Positions 25,399-33,307 of a stretch of 35,229 bases of DNA are shown piece by piece. The notes beneath the pieces are model-generated. The model searched no databases and was not told where the DNA came from. It saw nothing but the letters and a program-made list of their open reading frames with translations. The position numbers were made by a program, and so were the translations under genes. Every line of letters starts with the position of its first letter. Positions within the stretch are counted from its first letter, which is position 1. The stretch is from an uncultured Roseburia sp. (GTDB lineage Bacteria; Bacillota; Clostridia; Lachnospirales; Lachnospiraceae), in NCBI GenBank assembly GCA_947088675.1, contig CAMUHN010000033.1, positions 1 through 35,229 of the forward strand. Direction: 5' to 3'.

Positions 25399-27441
25399 CT
25401 ACTCGGATTCCAGATAGAAAAAATCATTTATCGTGTGTTCTTTGTCGAACAGATTGTTATATTGCAGAATTTCGTATTCTTTGAGTCTGTCGTAATAGGG
25501 TGAAGTTTCATCGTCGACTTCATATAAAACGCCGTCGTCGCCGATATAGCCGTTTTGCGTCAGAGCCGGTATTTCTTCATACAGATCAAGCAGGAACTTC
25601 TGGTATCCGGTCAGCGCCCCGCCGGAAAGTTCTGTGACAAATGCGCCAAGATAGTTCGGGCTGATCTGATCCAGATGCTGTTCTTCGATATCGTAGTTTG
25701 TCCATATTTTAAAAGGCACCTGGTATTTTTGCAGCGCTACTTTCTTTTTTCGTTTTACCTTGATATTCGGCTGGTGATCTCCGAAAAAGACGATCATAAC
25801 AGGGTCTTTTTGCTGCTTAAAGTAGGAAATCAGGTATTCGTAGGCTTCATCCGTTTTTTTCATCAGGTTCACAAACGTCTGTATGTCCACTCTGTCTTTA
25901 TACAGCGTATCGTTTACCGTAATATCAAGGTTGAAATTCGGGTAAATTTTGTTGTAGGAGCTGTGATTCTGCATGGTGACATTAAAGCAGAACAGGGGGC
26001 TGTCTTCGTCTTTATGTTCCTCATAGACCTCAATAATCTTTTCAAAATGCGACTGGTCGGAAATAAATTTCCGGTATGAGTGCGGGTCGGTGAAATCTTC
26101 CATTCCCAAAAAGGTATCAAATCCGAGCGCATTGTAGGATGCGATGCGGTTATAACCTGTTTTGCCGAATGAATGGATGGCAAGTGAATCCTCATAACCC
26201 ATGCTCTCAAAATTTCGCGTAAGCGAGGTGTGCGGAATGTTGATCTTTAAATATGACTGGTAAGGAACCACTCCGGCGGAGAGGAATGCCATGCTGTTTC
26301 CGGTTAAAAATTCATATTCGGTGTTTGCGGTCTGGCCGCCGAATCCGGTTACATACATGGTTCCGTCTACGACATTTTCCGACAAGCTGTGGAAAAAGGG
26401 CAACGGATCTTCACTTGTGTCCAATTTGTATAAGCTGGCAAAATCCGTAAACGATTCGTCCATAATTATGATCAGGTCCGGGGCATCGGCGGCGTTAACG
26501 ATATCTGCCCGATCGGAAGTATATTTGGAAGTCAGTTCGGCAAGCGTTTCATCTGTGTAATTTTTTGGTTTTTCCAGTACCAGAAATCTGGCGCTGCCGA
26601 CGATTGTAAGCGATGTCCCCATACTTTTATAGCTTTTCTGCGGTTTGTACTGGTTGATTTTCATACCGTTATCTGTAATAATACTGCTTTTTACAACAAT
26701 CAGATAGCAGAGTATGGCCAGAAACGGGATGGAACCAATTGCCGCAATTCTTTTCTTTTTGTCGAAATAGCGGATGTTTTTCAGTTTGCAGACTATGATA
26801 AAGTAATCGACCAGAGCGATTAGCATGACGACCATAGAGTAGGTCAGCGTATAGTCATAAGATTCCGCAACTTCAAGCGCTGTCCCGATCTGCAGAAAAT
26901 CAGTCAGCAAAAGGGCAAATCCGCGGAAGCGCAGTACATAAATGTTGGCGAATCCGTAGATCATCCAGATCGTTGCCGGAATCAGCACCGCAGGCCGAAA
27001 GCGGTTGCACAGCGCAGCAAACAAAAAGGTGCAAAAGCCTAAAATCAGCATATTCAGCAGAAATGCGACCGGATGCATGGTAATATAGTCGGACTGATAA
27101 CTCAGCTCCAGTAAGGTGAAAGTGATAAAAGGAGAACCGAAAGTGATCGCAAGGATCAATTGTCTTTCTTTTTGTTCCGTGAGGTTGTTTTTCCAGCGGA
27201 TAAAAAAAATGCTGCCGCAGTAAGCAAAGAACAGCAGCACAATTTTGCCGATATTAACAGTGTCTACATGAGTGACGGAGTTTACCACGTCATAATCGAC
27301 AGAATCGATGCCTGTGATATAGAGCTGATTTGCCATAATGTAAAGAAAAGTCGCAAACAGCCAGAGGTATCCGATCCATTCTTTCCATGTTGTTTCTTTG
27401 AAAGCAGATACAAAATTTTGTTTTGAAAATTTTACACGCAT
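25399..27441 (-). CDS. LTA synthase-family membrane sulfatase (phosphoglycerol transferase)
   Basis: This 680-residue protein has about seven membrane segments in the first 250 residues and an extracytoplasmic sulfatase-fold domain (about 320-600). The domain has LIIIMDESFTDF (Glu329, metal), GGQTANTEYEFLTG (Thr371, the likely nucleophile), MQNHSSY, and FFGDHQP (Asp and His, metal). These match lipoteichoic acid synthase-type enzymes, which transfer glycerol phosphate from phosphatidylglycerol to a polymer or glycolipid at the cell surface. GGGAG precedes the ATG at 27441. The acceptor cannot be read. The C-terminal tail is acidic (EVDDETSPYYDRLKEYEILQ). Confidence 0.92.
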   Translation of the reverse strand: MRVKFSKQNFVSAFKETTWKEWIGYLWLFATFLYIMANQLYITGIDSVDYDVVNSVTHVDTVNIGKIVLLFFAYCGSIFFIRWKNNLTEQKERQLILAITFGSPFITFTLLELSYQSDYITMHPVAFLLNMLILGFCTFLFAALCNRFRPAVLIPATIWMIYGFANIYVLRFRGFALLLTDFLQIGTALEVAESYDYTLTYSMVVMLIALVDYFIIVCKLKNIRYFDKKKRIAAIGSIPFLAILCYLIVVKSSIITDNGMKINQYKPQKSYKSMGTSLTIVGSARFLVLEKPKNYTDETLAELTSKYTSDRADIVNAADAPDLIIIMDESFTDFASLYKLDTSEDPLPFFHSLSENVVDGTMYVTGFGGQTANTEYEFLTGNSMAFLSAGVVPYQSYLKINIPHTSLTRNFESMGYEDSLAIHSFGKTGYNRIASYNALGFDTFLGMEDFTDPHSYRKFISDQSHFEKIIEVYEEHKDEDSPLFCFNVTMQNHSSYNKIYPNFNLDITVNDTLYKDRVDIQTFVNLMKKTDEAYEYLISYFKQQKDPVMIVFFGDHQPNIKVKRKKKVALQKYQVPFKIWTNYDIEEQHLDQISPNYLGAFVTELSGGALTGYQKFLLDLYEEIPALTQNGYIGDDGVLYEVDDETSPYYDRLKEYEILQYNNLFDKEHTINDFFYLESE

Positions 27442-27494
27442 TACTTTTGTCTCCCGTTTATTGAGAATTTTATTAATGTTTAATCCGAAAATCC

Positions 27495-27523
27495 AGTATA
27501 GCACGGCGATTTTTATATTGCAA
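27495..27523 (-). promoter_or_regulatory. promoter of the LtaS-like gene
   Basis: Minus strand TTGCAA (27523 to 27518), 17-base spacer, TATACT (27500 to 27495), with a leader of about 45 bases. Confidence 0.75.
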
Positions 27524-27719
27524 GTAGCAGTTCATAAAAACTTAATAAATTTTTAATAACTTTTGATGCCAGGCGCGCTAGTTCATTCTGATCATTCCGG
27601 GTGATTTTGGAACCGGTTATGTCAAATCACTTGAAAAATACGGATGTAATGTCGATATAAAAAATAACAGATTTCAGATTACAACAGCAGTGTTTTTTGT
27701 AAAAGCGAAAGGAGCGCTT

Positions 27720-28136
27720 ATGATATCACAAATTGGCCAGTGGAAGAAAAACAGTATATTTTCAACCGGATCAGGCGGAAAATCCACATCGAAAAGTTTT
27801 GAAGCGCAGATGGTTTCGGCTGTGGAACGCGTGCAGGATGCGGCGGAACTGGAAGCGGCGGCGGAAAAAAAGAATGAGCCGGAAGAGACGCAGGATTTTG
27901 TGCGCATGATCGTGGATAAAATCAATGATCTGTACGAAAAGATTAAGAACGGTGAGGCGGCGCCGTCTTTTCAGATTGGCGCGCGTTCGTTTACCATTGA
28001 GGAATGGGATAAATTTTTAAAACAATTTGATTCACTGGAAGATGCCATCCGTGAACTGATGGCGCAGGAGCAGCGGAAACGGGCAGAAGAAGAGGAGCAG
28101 CAGGAAATGCTGCTGGAGGTTGTGATTACGGAGTAG
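27720..28136 (+). CDS. small acidic protein, family of Lachnospiraceae, unknown function
   Basis: This 138-residue protein starts at the ATG at 27720 behind AAAGGAG. It has a Ser/Gly-rich N-terminus (WKKNSIFSTGSGGKSTSKSF), an Ala/Glu helix, a central block SFQIGARSFTIEEWDKFLKQFDSLEDAI near 85-112 and a charged coiled-coil C-terminus (EQRKRAEEEEQQEMLLE). No signal peptide or cysteine occurs. The SFQIG...EEWDKxLxxxD block is one I have seen in hypothetical proteins of related bacteria, without known function. It may be structural or a secretion-associated protein, but nothing here decides this. Confidence 0.75.
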   Translation: MISQIGQWKKNSIFSTGSGGKSTSKSFEAQMVSAVERVQDAAELEAAAEKKNEPEETQDFVRMIVDKINDLYEKIKNGEAAPSFQIGARSFTIEEWDKFLKQFDSLEDAIRELMAQEQRKRAEEEEQQEMLLEVVITE

Positions 28137-28144
28137 GAGCAGAA

Positions 28145-28167
28145 AGAGGGCCGGTCAGCGGCCCTCT
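28145..28167. terminator. hairpin between converging genes
   Basis: AGAGGGCC pairs with GGCCCTCT around a seven-base loop. It begins eight bases after the stop of the acidic protein gene and contains the stop codon of the minus-strand reading frame at 28155. The T run is weak, so its efficiency is uncertain. Confidence 0.5.
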
Positions 28168-28683
28168 GTACTTTCTGTAAATGCAGGCTGATTTATCTTT
28201 GCATCACGCGATTCGACAAATCCGATATACCAGAATAGAACAGTGAGACATAACAAACCTATAATAACTGCATTTGAAATCAGAATTGGCTTTATCGTTT
28301 TGTCCCGATTGACCAGGTTGTTTATATAGAAAAAAAGGGCAAAAAGAATATTAAGCAGTATAAGGCCGATAATAAGGGAGATGATAATAAGCCGATAAAT
28401 ACTTGCACCTGAAATATTGTTTAACACAGATGTTGAAAATGTAATACCGCCGGTAAAGGCCAGTACCACGGCGGCAAAGATACCTAAAATAGCGATATAC
28501 TCTTTTTGCTGGTTTGAAATGCCGGAACCGTTCTTCCCGGCCAGGCGGATGATAAAGATCTTCCAGTTGTTTATAGATGCGGATGCGTTCCTGTTTATCC
28601 TGCAGGAGGTCCTGTTTTTTGGCAAGTAAAAATAAAAGATTGCGGAAAGTACTGCGTTGTTCGGATTCTCTGCTTAAGTCCAT
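28155..28683 (-). pseudogene. membrane partner of the Panacea gene, reading frame broken
   Basis: From an ATG at 28683 a charged helical segment is encoded (SEQRSTFRNLLFLLAKKQDL, then KQERIRIYKQLEDLYHPP). The natural continuation lies one base shifted: AGKNGSGISNQQKEYIAILG, FAAVVLAFTGGITFSTSVLN, then two more hydrophobic segments (RLIIISLIIGLILLNILFAL and NAVIIGLLCLTVLFWYIGF). The switch must occur near 28535-28553. A helical N-terminus joined to three TM segments matches a family of small membrane proteins. A one-base insertion or two-base deletion, or less likely a +1 programmed shift, would explain it. The gene starts two bases after the Panacea stop, so it is the probable toxin or effector of that pair. 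Confidence 0.55.
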
Positions 28684-28685
28684 GC

Positions 28686-29108
28686 TCAGCCTACTTTCTT
28701 AATTAGTTCGATGGGAATGATGTTATGATTATCGAGTCCGTTTTGATAGATTTTTGACCAGGCTCTTTCCGGTTTGTGTGTTTCTGATACCATAACCCAT
28801 GGATCCAGTGTTCTTTTTGCTTCCACGATCTGGTCAACCACATTTAAACCGAAATCCATGACCAAATTGGTCTGATAGGAAGCGGTAATTGGCATTGCAC
28901 CATATCCGCAGAAGTAGTAATAGAAATTTGGGACTACGGGACCAAACTGCCAGGCTTCAATATCGTCGGCAAAAGCCTGACTGCCGTTCTGAAGAAAGGC
29001 TTTCTGGATATAATACAGTATTTTCTGCAGCTGCAGATTACTGATTGGATAACCGTCACTGACGCATTTTGTAACAATGTACTTTGACAGGTCAATTGCA
29101 TGATACAT
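28686..29108 (-). CDS. Panacea-domain (DUF4065/SocA-like) protein, probable antitoxin
   Basis: This 140-residue protein matches the Panacea family: YHAIDLSKYIVTKC, NLQLQKILYYIQKAFL near 23-40, DDIEAWQFGPVVPNFYYYFC near 48-67, and a C-terminal tail (WVMVSETHKPERAWSKIYQN). The family is known from toxin-antitoxin pairs in which it neutralises varied toxins, including membrane-acting ones, and from proteolysis adaptors such as SocA. AAAGGAGG lies before the ATG. It precedes its likely partner by two bases. The promoter with a LexA-like box lies 80-130 bases upstream. Confidence 0.9.
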   Translation of the reverse strand: MYHAIDLSKYIVTKCVSDGYPISNLQLQKILYYIQKAFLQNGSQAFADDIEAWQFGPVVPNFYYYFCGYGAMPITASYQTNLVMDFGLNVVDQIVEAKRTLDPWVMVSETHKPERAWSKIYQNGLDNHNIIPIELIKKVG

Positions 29109-29190
29109 GAAATGCCTCCTTTCGGTGAAATCAGTTTATTTAATGTTGAAATCCTGTGTCTGTGATTTGTTTTCAGGCATATCATAAAAT

Positions 29191-29204
29191 AGAACGTATG
29201 TTCT
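29191..29204. promoter_or_regulatory. LexA (SOS) box
   Basis: AGAACGTATGTTCT is a perfect palindrome with the GAAC-N4-GTTC core of the Gram-positive LexA site, matching 12 of 14 consensus positions (CGAACRNRYGTTYC). It sits six bases downstream of the -10, over the expected transcription start of the Panacea gene. Confidence 0.75.
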
Positions 29205-29210
29205 GGAAAT

Positions 29211-29239
29211 ATTATAACGGATACAGTAAGAAATTGCAA
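29211..29239 (-). promoter_or_regulatory. promoter of the Panacea operon
   Basis: Minus strand TTGCAA (29239 to 29234), 17-base spacer, TATAAT (29216 to 29211), a near-consensus sigma-A promoter. Confidence 0.85.
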
Positions 29240-29273
29240 CCCTTTTTTGTTAGTTTGTGTTGACTTTACTCAA

Positions 29274-30059
29274 TTATTCCTGATGAAACCGGGACAAAAA
29301 CTGTTTTGTCCGCTCTTCTTTTGGGTGTTCAAAAACCTCGTTCGGATCGCCCTGCTCTAAAATTTTCCCATCATCCATAAAGATTACATGGCTTGCCACA
29401 TCGCGCGCAAAAGCCATCTCATGTGTCACAATAATCATTGTAGTTTTCCGGTCTGCCAGTTCCCGTATTACCTTTAATACTTCGCCGGTCAGTTCGGGGT
29501 CCAGCGCCGATGTGGGTTCGTCGAAACAGAGAATATCGGGCGAGAGTGCAAGTGCGCGCGCAATCGCAACGCGCTGGCACTGTCCGCCGGAGAGCTGGTG
29601 CGGATAATTTGACATGCGTTCGGAAAGACCCATCTGATGCAGCAGATTTTTTGCCTGCTGCGAAATCTCCCGGTGCAGTTCTTTTTTCCTTGATTTGTAG
29701 TCGGGAAGTTCCTTTGCAAGCAGTTCTTTGGCCAGCATTACATTTTCCAGCGCGGTATACTGAGGAAAAAGGTTGAATGACTGAAAAACAAGCCCAAAGT
29801 GAAGTCTCTTTCTGCGTATCTCGGATTCCTTTTGTGTGGCGGGGTCATCTGCATCGAAGATTGTTTCGCCGTTTACACGAATTGTGCCGCAGTCGGGTCG
29901 TTCCAGAAAGTTCAGGCAGCGCAGCAGCGTCGTTTTTCCGCTTCCGGAGGAGCCGATGATGGATACGGCCTGTCCTGCTTCCAGGGAAAAACTGATATCG
30001 TCAAGTACTCTCGTATGTTCAAACGATTTTTTGATATGTTCCACTTCTAAAATAGGCAT
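29274..30059 (-). CDS. polar amino acid ABC transporter ATP-binding protein
   Basis: This 261-residue ATPase of the GlnQ/HisP type has Walker A GSSGSGKTT near residue 36, signature QLSGGQCQRVAIARALAL near 155, Walker B ILCFDEPTSALDPE near 178, and the switch His VTHEMAFARDVA. An N-terminal insertion (DDPATQKESEIRRKRLHFGL) precedes the Q-loop FQSFNLFPQYTA. It forms the importer with the permease at 30076 and the binding protein at 30843. Which amino acid is carried cannot be read safely; glutamine, cystine and arginine systems look alike. GGGG precedes the ATG. Confidence 0.95.
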   Translation of the reverse strand: MPILEVEHIKKSFEHTRVLDDISFSLEAGQAVSIIGSSGSGKTTLLRCLNFLERPDCGTIRVNGETIFDADDPATQKESEIRRKRLHFGLVFQSFNLFPQYTALENVMLAKELLAKELPDYKSRKKELHREISQQAKNLLHQMGLSERMSNYPHQLSGGQCQRVAIARALALSPDILCFDEPTSALDPELTGEVLKVIRELADRKTTMIIVTHEMAFARDVASHVIFMDDGKILEQGDPNEVFEHPKEERTKQFLSRFHQE

Positions 30060-30075
30060 ATATGTTCCCCTTTCG

Positions 30076-30762
30076 TTAACGGAAATAATTTAATTTCTTT
30101 TCCAGACGCCCTAAAAGTACCGTTAAGATGCCGTTGCAGATCAGATAGTAAACAGCCGTAAAGAAGAGGGGCCAGATCGCGCCCGCAATTCCCTGCGAAC
30201 CCTTGAGAAACGACTGGCCGGCCCAGATGATCTCCTGCAGTGCGATAATACGGGCAAGTGAGGTGTCTTTTACCAGCGTAATGATTTCGTTGGACATGGG
30301 CGGTACGATGCGCTTGATCATTTGCAGCAGCGTTACCTTAAAAAAGATCTGCCGTTTTGTCATTCCAAGCACAAGTCCGGCTTCGTTTTGTCCGACCGGT
30401 ATGCTCAAAATGCCGCCTCGGTAGATTTCCGAGAAATAACATGCATAGTTTAAAATAAATGAGACGCTGGCAGCCAGAAAACGACCTGTCTCTCCACTGC
30501 CCCAGATCGGGTTGCCAAGTACAAGTCCGGGAAAATAATAGATAATAAGAAGCTGTATCATCAGCGGCGTGCCGCGCACAACCCAGACAAGAATACGGGA
30601 AAAATAACGAAGCGGGCGAAACCGCGACATAGATCCGAATGCGATGATAAGGCCAAGCGGAAAAGCCCCGATCAATGTCACAAAAAATAGTTTTAAGGTC
30701 TGTAAAAAGCCGACATTTAACGAGTGGATGACAATCGGCATTTGTTCCAAAATAAGTTCCAT
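30076..30762 (-). CDS. polar amino acid ABC transporter permease
   Basis: This 228-residue HisM/GlnP-type permease has about five membrane segments and the EAA-type loop (EAGLVLGMTKRQIFFKVTLL, then SNEIITLVKDTSLARIIALQ) near 125-175 that docks the ATPase. The first segment reads LQTLKLFFVTLIGAFPLGLI, a typical N-terminus. It is transcribed with the ATPase (16-base gap) and downstream of the binding protein, from which it is separated by a strong terminator. Confidence 0.94.
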   Translation of the reverse strand: MELILEQMPIVIHSLNVGFLQTLKLFFVTLIGAFPLGLIIAFGSMSRFRPLRYFSRILVWVVRGTPLMIQLLIIYYFPGLVLGNPIWGSGETGRFLAASVSFILNYACYFSEIYRGGILSIPVGQNEAGLVLGMTKRQIFFKVTLLQMIKRIVPPMSNEIITLVKDTSLARIIALQEIIWAGQSFLKGSQGIAGAIWPLFFTAVYYLICNGILTVLLGRLEKKLNYFR

Positions 30763-30794
30763 AGGAAAACCCCCTGATTTTTCCGTTTGTCCGG

Positions 30795-30819
30795 AAAAAA
30801 AGAGCGGACTATCCGCTCT
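30795..30819 (-). terminator. intercistronic terminator between binding protein and permease
   Basis: On the minus strand AGAGCGGA pairs with TCCGCTCT around a three-base loop, followed by six T. It lies 23 bases after the binding protein stop and ends part of the transcripts, as expected for importers that make more binding protein than permease. Confidence 0.88.
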
Positions 30820-30842
30820 CTTTTCCGTTTATGACTGGTTGT

Positions 30843-31649
30843 TTACTGGGCAATGACTGCGGCCGAAACACCGTATGTTGTTGCGCATGTCATCATGCTG
30901 CCGTCTTCATAGCTGGAAGAAAAGAATGCGTTTAATGCGGCCGCAAGGTCAGAATCTTTGCGGAAGCCGACACCGTATTCCTCACTGTTTAAGCTGACCG
31001 TATAGGTAAGGTCTGCATAGCCTGTCCCGTCTCCGACCATTGCAGCCGCCATCAGCGAATCAATGATCGCGCCGTCCGAAGTGCCGGAGGCAACCTCCAT
31101 CAGTGCGTCGGCCTGTGTGTTTACCGGGGTGAAAGAAAGGCCGTTTTCGGTGGCCTGCGCTTCTCCTGCGCTTCCGGCCTCAACTGCAAAGGTGAGATCT
31201 TTTAAGCTTTCTTTGTCCTGGTATTGATCGGCAACGTCTTTGGGGACAATGACAATCTGTCCATTGTTTAAATAGGGGTTCGTGCATGCCATCGCGCTTT
31301 TTACTTCGTCATTTAATGTCATGCCGTTCCACACGCAGTCGATCGTTTTGCCGTCCAGTTCCATTACCTTATTATCCCAGTCGATCACGACAAACTCAAC
31401 GGAAACGCCAAGGCTTTCTGCAAATGCTTTTGCCATATCGGCGTCAAATCCGATCCAGTCGCCATTTTCGTCTTTGTAGTCCATCGGCTCAAAGTCAGTG
31501 ATTCCTACGACCAGAGAGCCTTTTTCTTTCACATAGGCAAGATCGCTCTCCGAAGCCGATGCGCCGGCATTTTCAGTTTCCGGTCCGCCGCAGGCGGTAA
31601 GTGAAAATGATAATAAAAGTGTCAGGGTCAGTGCAAGTAATTTTTTCAT
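30843..31649 (-). CDS. amino acid ABC transporter substrate-binding lipoprotein
   Basis: This 268-residue family 3 solute-binding protein has a signal peptide ending in the lipobox LTAC (Cys20), so it is lipid-anchored outside the membrane. The mature part shows VKEKGSLVVGITDFEPMDYK, GDWIGFDADMAKAFAESLGV and VIDWDNKVMELDGKTIDCVWNG (read in segments), the standard pattern. The second lobe runs SLKDLTFAVEAGSAGEAQA, then ADALMEVASGTSDGAIIDSL. GGAGG lies before the ATG. The ligand residues are not clear enough to name the amino acid. Confidence 0.95.
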   Translation of the reverse strand: MKKLLALTLTLLLSFSLTACGGPETENAGASASESDLAYVKEKGSLVVGITDFEPMDYKDENGDWIGFDADMAKAFAESLGVSVEFVVIDWDNKVMELDGKTIDCVWNGMTLNDEVKSAMACTNPYLNNGQIVIVPKDVADQYQDKESLKDLTFAVEAGSAGEAQATENGLSFTPVNTQADALMEVASGTSDGAIIDSLMAAAMVGDGTGYADLTYTVSLNSEEYGVGFRKDSDLAAALNAFFSSSYEDGSMMTCATTYGVSAAVIAQ

Positions 31650-31684
31650 AATTTCCTCCGTGTTTTTGAATATTTTACGTTATC

Positions 31685-31713
31685 ATACTAGCAGGTTAGC
31701 AAAATAAAGTCAA
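31685..31713 (-). promoter_or_regulatory. promoter of the amino acid importer operon
   Basis: Minus strand TTGACT (31713 to 31708), 17-base spacer, TAGTAT (31690 to 31685), 36 bases before the ATG. Confidence 0.75.
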
Positions 31714-31742
31714 GAGAGGAAAGTAGTTACAGTTCATCCTGC

Positions 31743-31868
31743 AACTGCGCACTTGCTGCGCAGTTAGCAGCAAGCAGTGCCAAATAGCCAGGAATCCGCT
31801 CCTTTGCCGCAGGCAAACTTTAAATGGAGCGGATTCTGTAACAGTGAAGCCGAAAGCTGAACTGTTAC
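31743..31868. other. cluster of three hairpins between divergent genes
   Basis: Within the 308-base gap between the binding protein and the MATE gene are three units. AACTGCGCA (31743-31751) pairs with TGCGCAGTT (31757-31765), and an alternative pairing CTTGCTGC (31752-31759) with GCAGCAAG (31767-31774) excludes it. GAATCCGCTCC (31792-31802) pairs with GGAGCGGATTC (31826-31836), holding an inner TTTGCC/GGCAAA hairpin. GTAACAGT (31838-31845) pairs with ACTGTTAC (31861-31868), holding AGC/GCT. No reading frame here is supported. Confidence 0.65.
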
Positions 31869-31957
31869 GGAAAATGTGAGAAGAACGAACTTGAATAATT
31901 GAAAAAAGATGATATAATCGGTAAAGGCCAGGGTTGTTAAAAGAAGGAGAGAGAAGA

Positions 31958-33307
31958 TTGAAAGCGGCAGATTTTAAACACAGCCGAAAAGCGCATAATA
32001 AAAAATTGACGGAAGGCCCGATTTTAAAAAAGTTAATGATGTTTGCGCTGCCAATGATGGCAGGCAATTTTTTACAGCAGATCTATAATATTGCGGATAC
32101 GCTGATTGTGGGACGCTATGTGGGAGCGCAGGCGTTGGCGGCTGTCGGGTCTGCGTATACGTTGATGACATTTTTGACGTCTGTGATTATCGGGCTTTGT
32201 ATGGGCAGCGGAGCGCTGTTTTCCAAATGGTACGGGGCGCAAAAACCGGAAGAGTTAAAGCAGGACATACGCCTTTCCTTTTTCTTTATCGGCGCGGTAA
32301 CGCTGGTTCTGTATCTCATTGTATTTGCGGGAACAGATATCATCTTACAGATGCTCTCGGTTCCGGAAGATGTGTACGGCCCGATGCGAACGTATGTAAA
32401 GATTGTTTTTGTGGGGATTGGATTCACCTTTCTTTACAATTTTTTTGCCTATCTGCTTCGGTCGCTTGGAAACTCTGTTGTTCCGCTTTTATTTCTTGCT
32501 GTGTCATCGGTGTTGAATGTCATACTCGATCTCTGGTTTGTGATTTCTCTTGGTATGCAGATTCCGGGCGCAGCAGCGGCGACCGTGTTGTCTCAGGGAG
32601 CAGCAGGCATCGGAATCTTATTGTATACCGGTTGGAAATATCCGCAATTGATCCGCCCGCAGAGAAAGATATGCCGGAAACGACTGGGAACGATTATCAA
32701 AAACGATGTCTTTACCGGAGTACAGCAGTCGGTGATGAATCTTGGTATTTTAATGATACAGGGGCTGGTCAACAGTTTCGGAACAACCGTTATGGCAGCG
32801 TTTGCTGCTGCCGTAAAGATTGACACGCTCGCCTATATGCCGGCCCAGGAATTTGGAAACGCCTATTCCCTGTTTGTCTCGCAAAATTTTGGCGCCGGAC
32901 AAAAAGAGAGGATTCAAAAAGGCACTGAAATTGCGGTCGGGGTATCGGTAATTTTTTGCGCGATTGTTTCCGCCGTGGTGTGGATCTGGTCAGAACCGTT
33001 CATGCGCTTGTTTGTGGAGGCGGAGGAGACGCAGATTATTGCAGAGGGAGTCAGGTACCTTCGGATTGAGGGCGTCTTTTATTTCGGGATTGGCTGCCTG
33101 TTTTTGCTGTATGGTTTTTACAGAGGTATCCAGCGTGCCGGGATATCTCTTGTGCTGACAATTATTTCTCTTGGAACAAGAGTGCTGCTGTCCTATCTGC
33201 TTGCACCGCGCACATCGTCAGGTGTGGCGGTGATCTGGTGGTCGATTCCAATTGGGTGGATTTTGGCGGATATTGCCGGAATCGTTTACTACAGGAGGAA
33301 TATATGA
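31958..33307 (+). CDS. MATE-family multidrug/cation exporter
   Basis: This 449-residue protein has twelve predicted membrane segments in two related halves (ILKKLMMFALPMMAGNFLQQ, IYNIADTLIVGRYVGAQALA, then FTGVQQSVMNLGILMIQGLV, FAAAVKIDTLAYMPAQEFGN). These are MATE-type signatures. MATE proteins export drugs or metabolites in exchange for Na+ or H+. TTG at 31958 is chosen over TTG at 31934 because AAGGAG (31943-31948) lies eight bases ahead. The stop overlaps the next start (ATGA at 33304-33307), so the transporter and the glycosyltransferase are made together. Distantly, this superfamily also includes lipid-linked sugar flippases. Confidence 0.92.
   Translation: MKAADFKHSRKAHNKKLTEGPILKKLMMFALPMMAGNFLQQIYNIADTLIVGRYVGAQALAAVGSAYTLMTFLTSVIIGLCMGSGALFSKWYGAQKPEELKQDIRLSFFFIGAVTLVLYLIVFAGTDIILQMLSVPEDVYGPMRTYVKIVFVGIGFTFLYNFFAYLLRSLGNSVVPLLFLAVSSVLNVILDLWFVISLGMQIPGAAAATVLSQGAAGIGILLYTGWKYPQLIRPQRKICRKRLGTIIKNDVFTGVQQSVMNLGILMIQGLVNSFGTTVMAAFAAAVKIDTLAYMPAQEFGNAYSLFVSQNFGAGQKERIQKGTEIAVGVSVIFCAIVSAVVWIWSEPFMRLFVEAEETQIIAEGVRYLRIEGVFYFGIGCLFLLYGFYRGIQRAGISLVLTIISLGTRVLLSYLLAPRTSSGVAVIWWSIPIGWILADIAGIVYYRRNI

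Noticed and set aside
27582-27719. Riboswitch in the gap before the acidic protein gene
   Set aside because: No conserved aptamer pattern or expression platform could be recognised; the stretch reads more like protein-coding sequence.
28351-28683. 110-codon frame as an independent small gene
   Set aside because: Only its first 45 or so codons look like a protein; the rest is Arg/Tyr-rich and lies opposite the TM-coding frame, so I treat it as the 5' part of the broken membrane gene.
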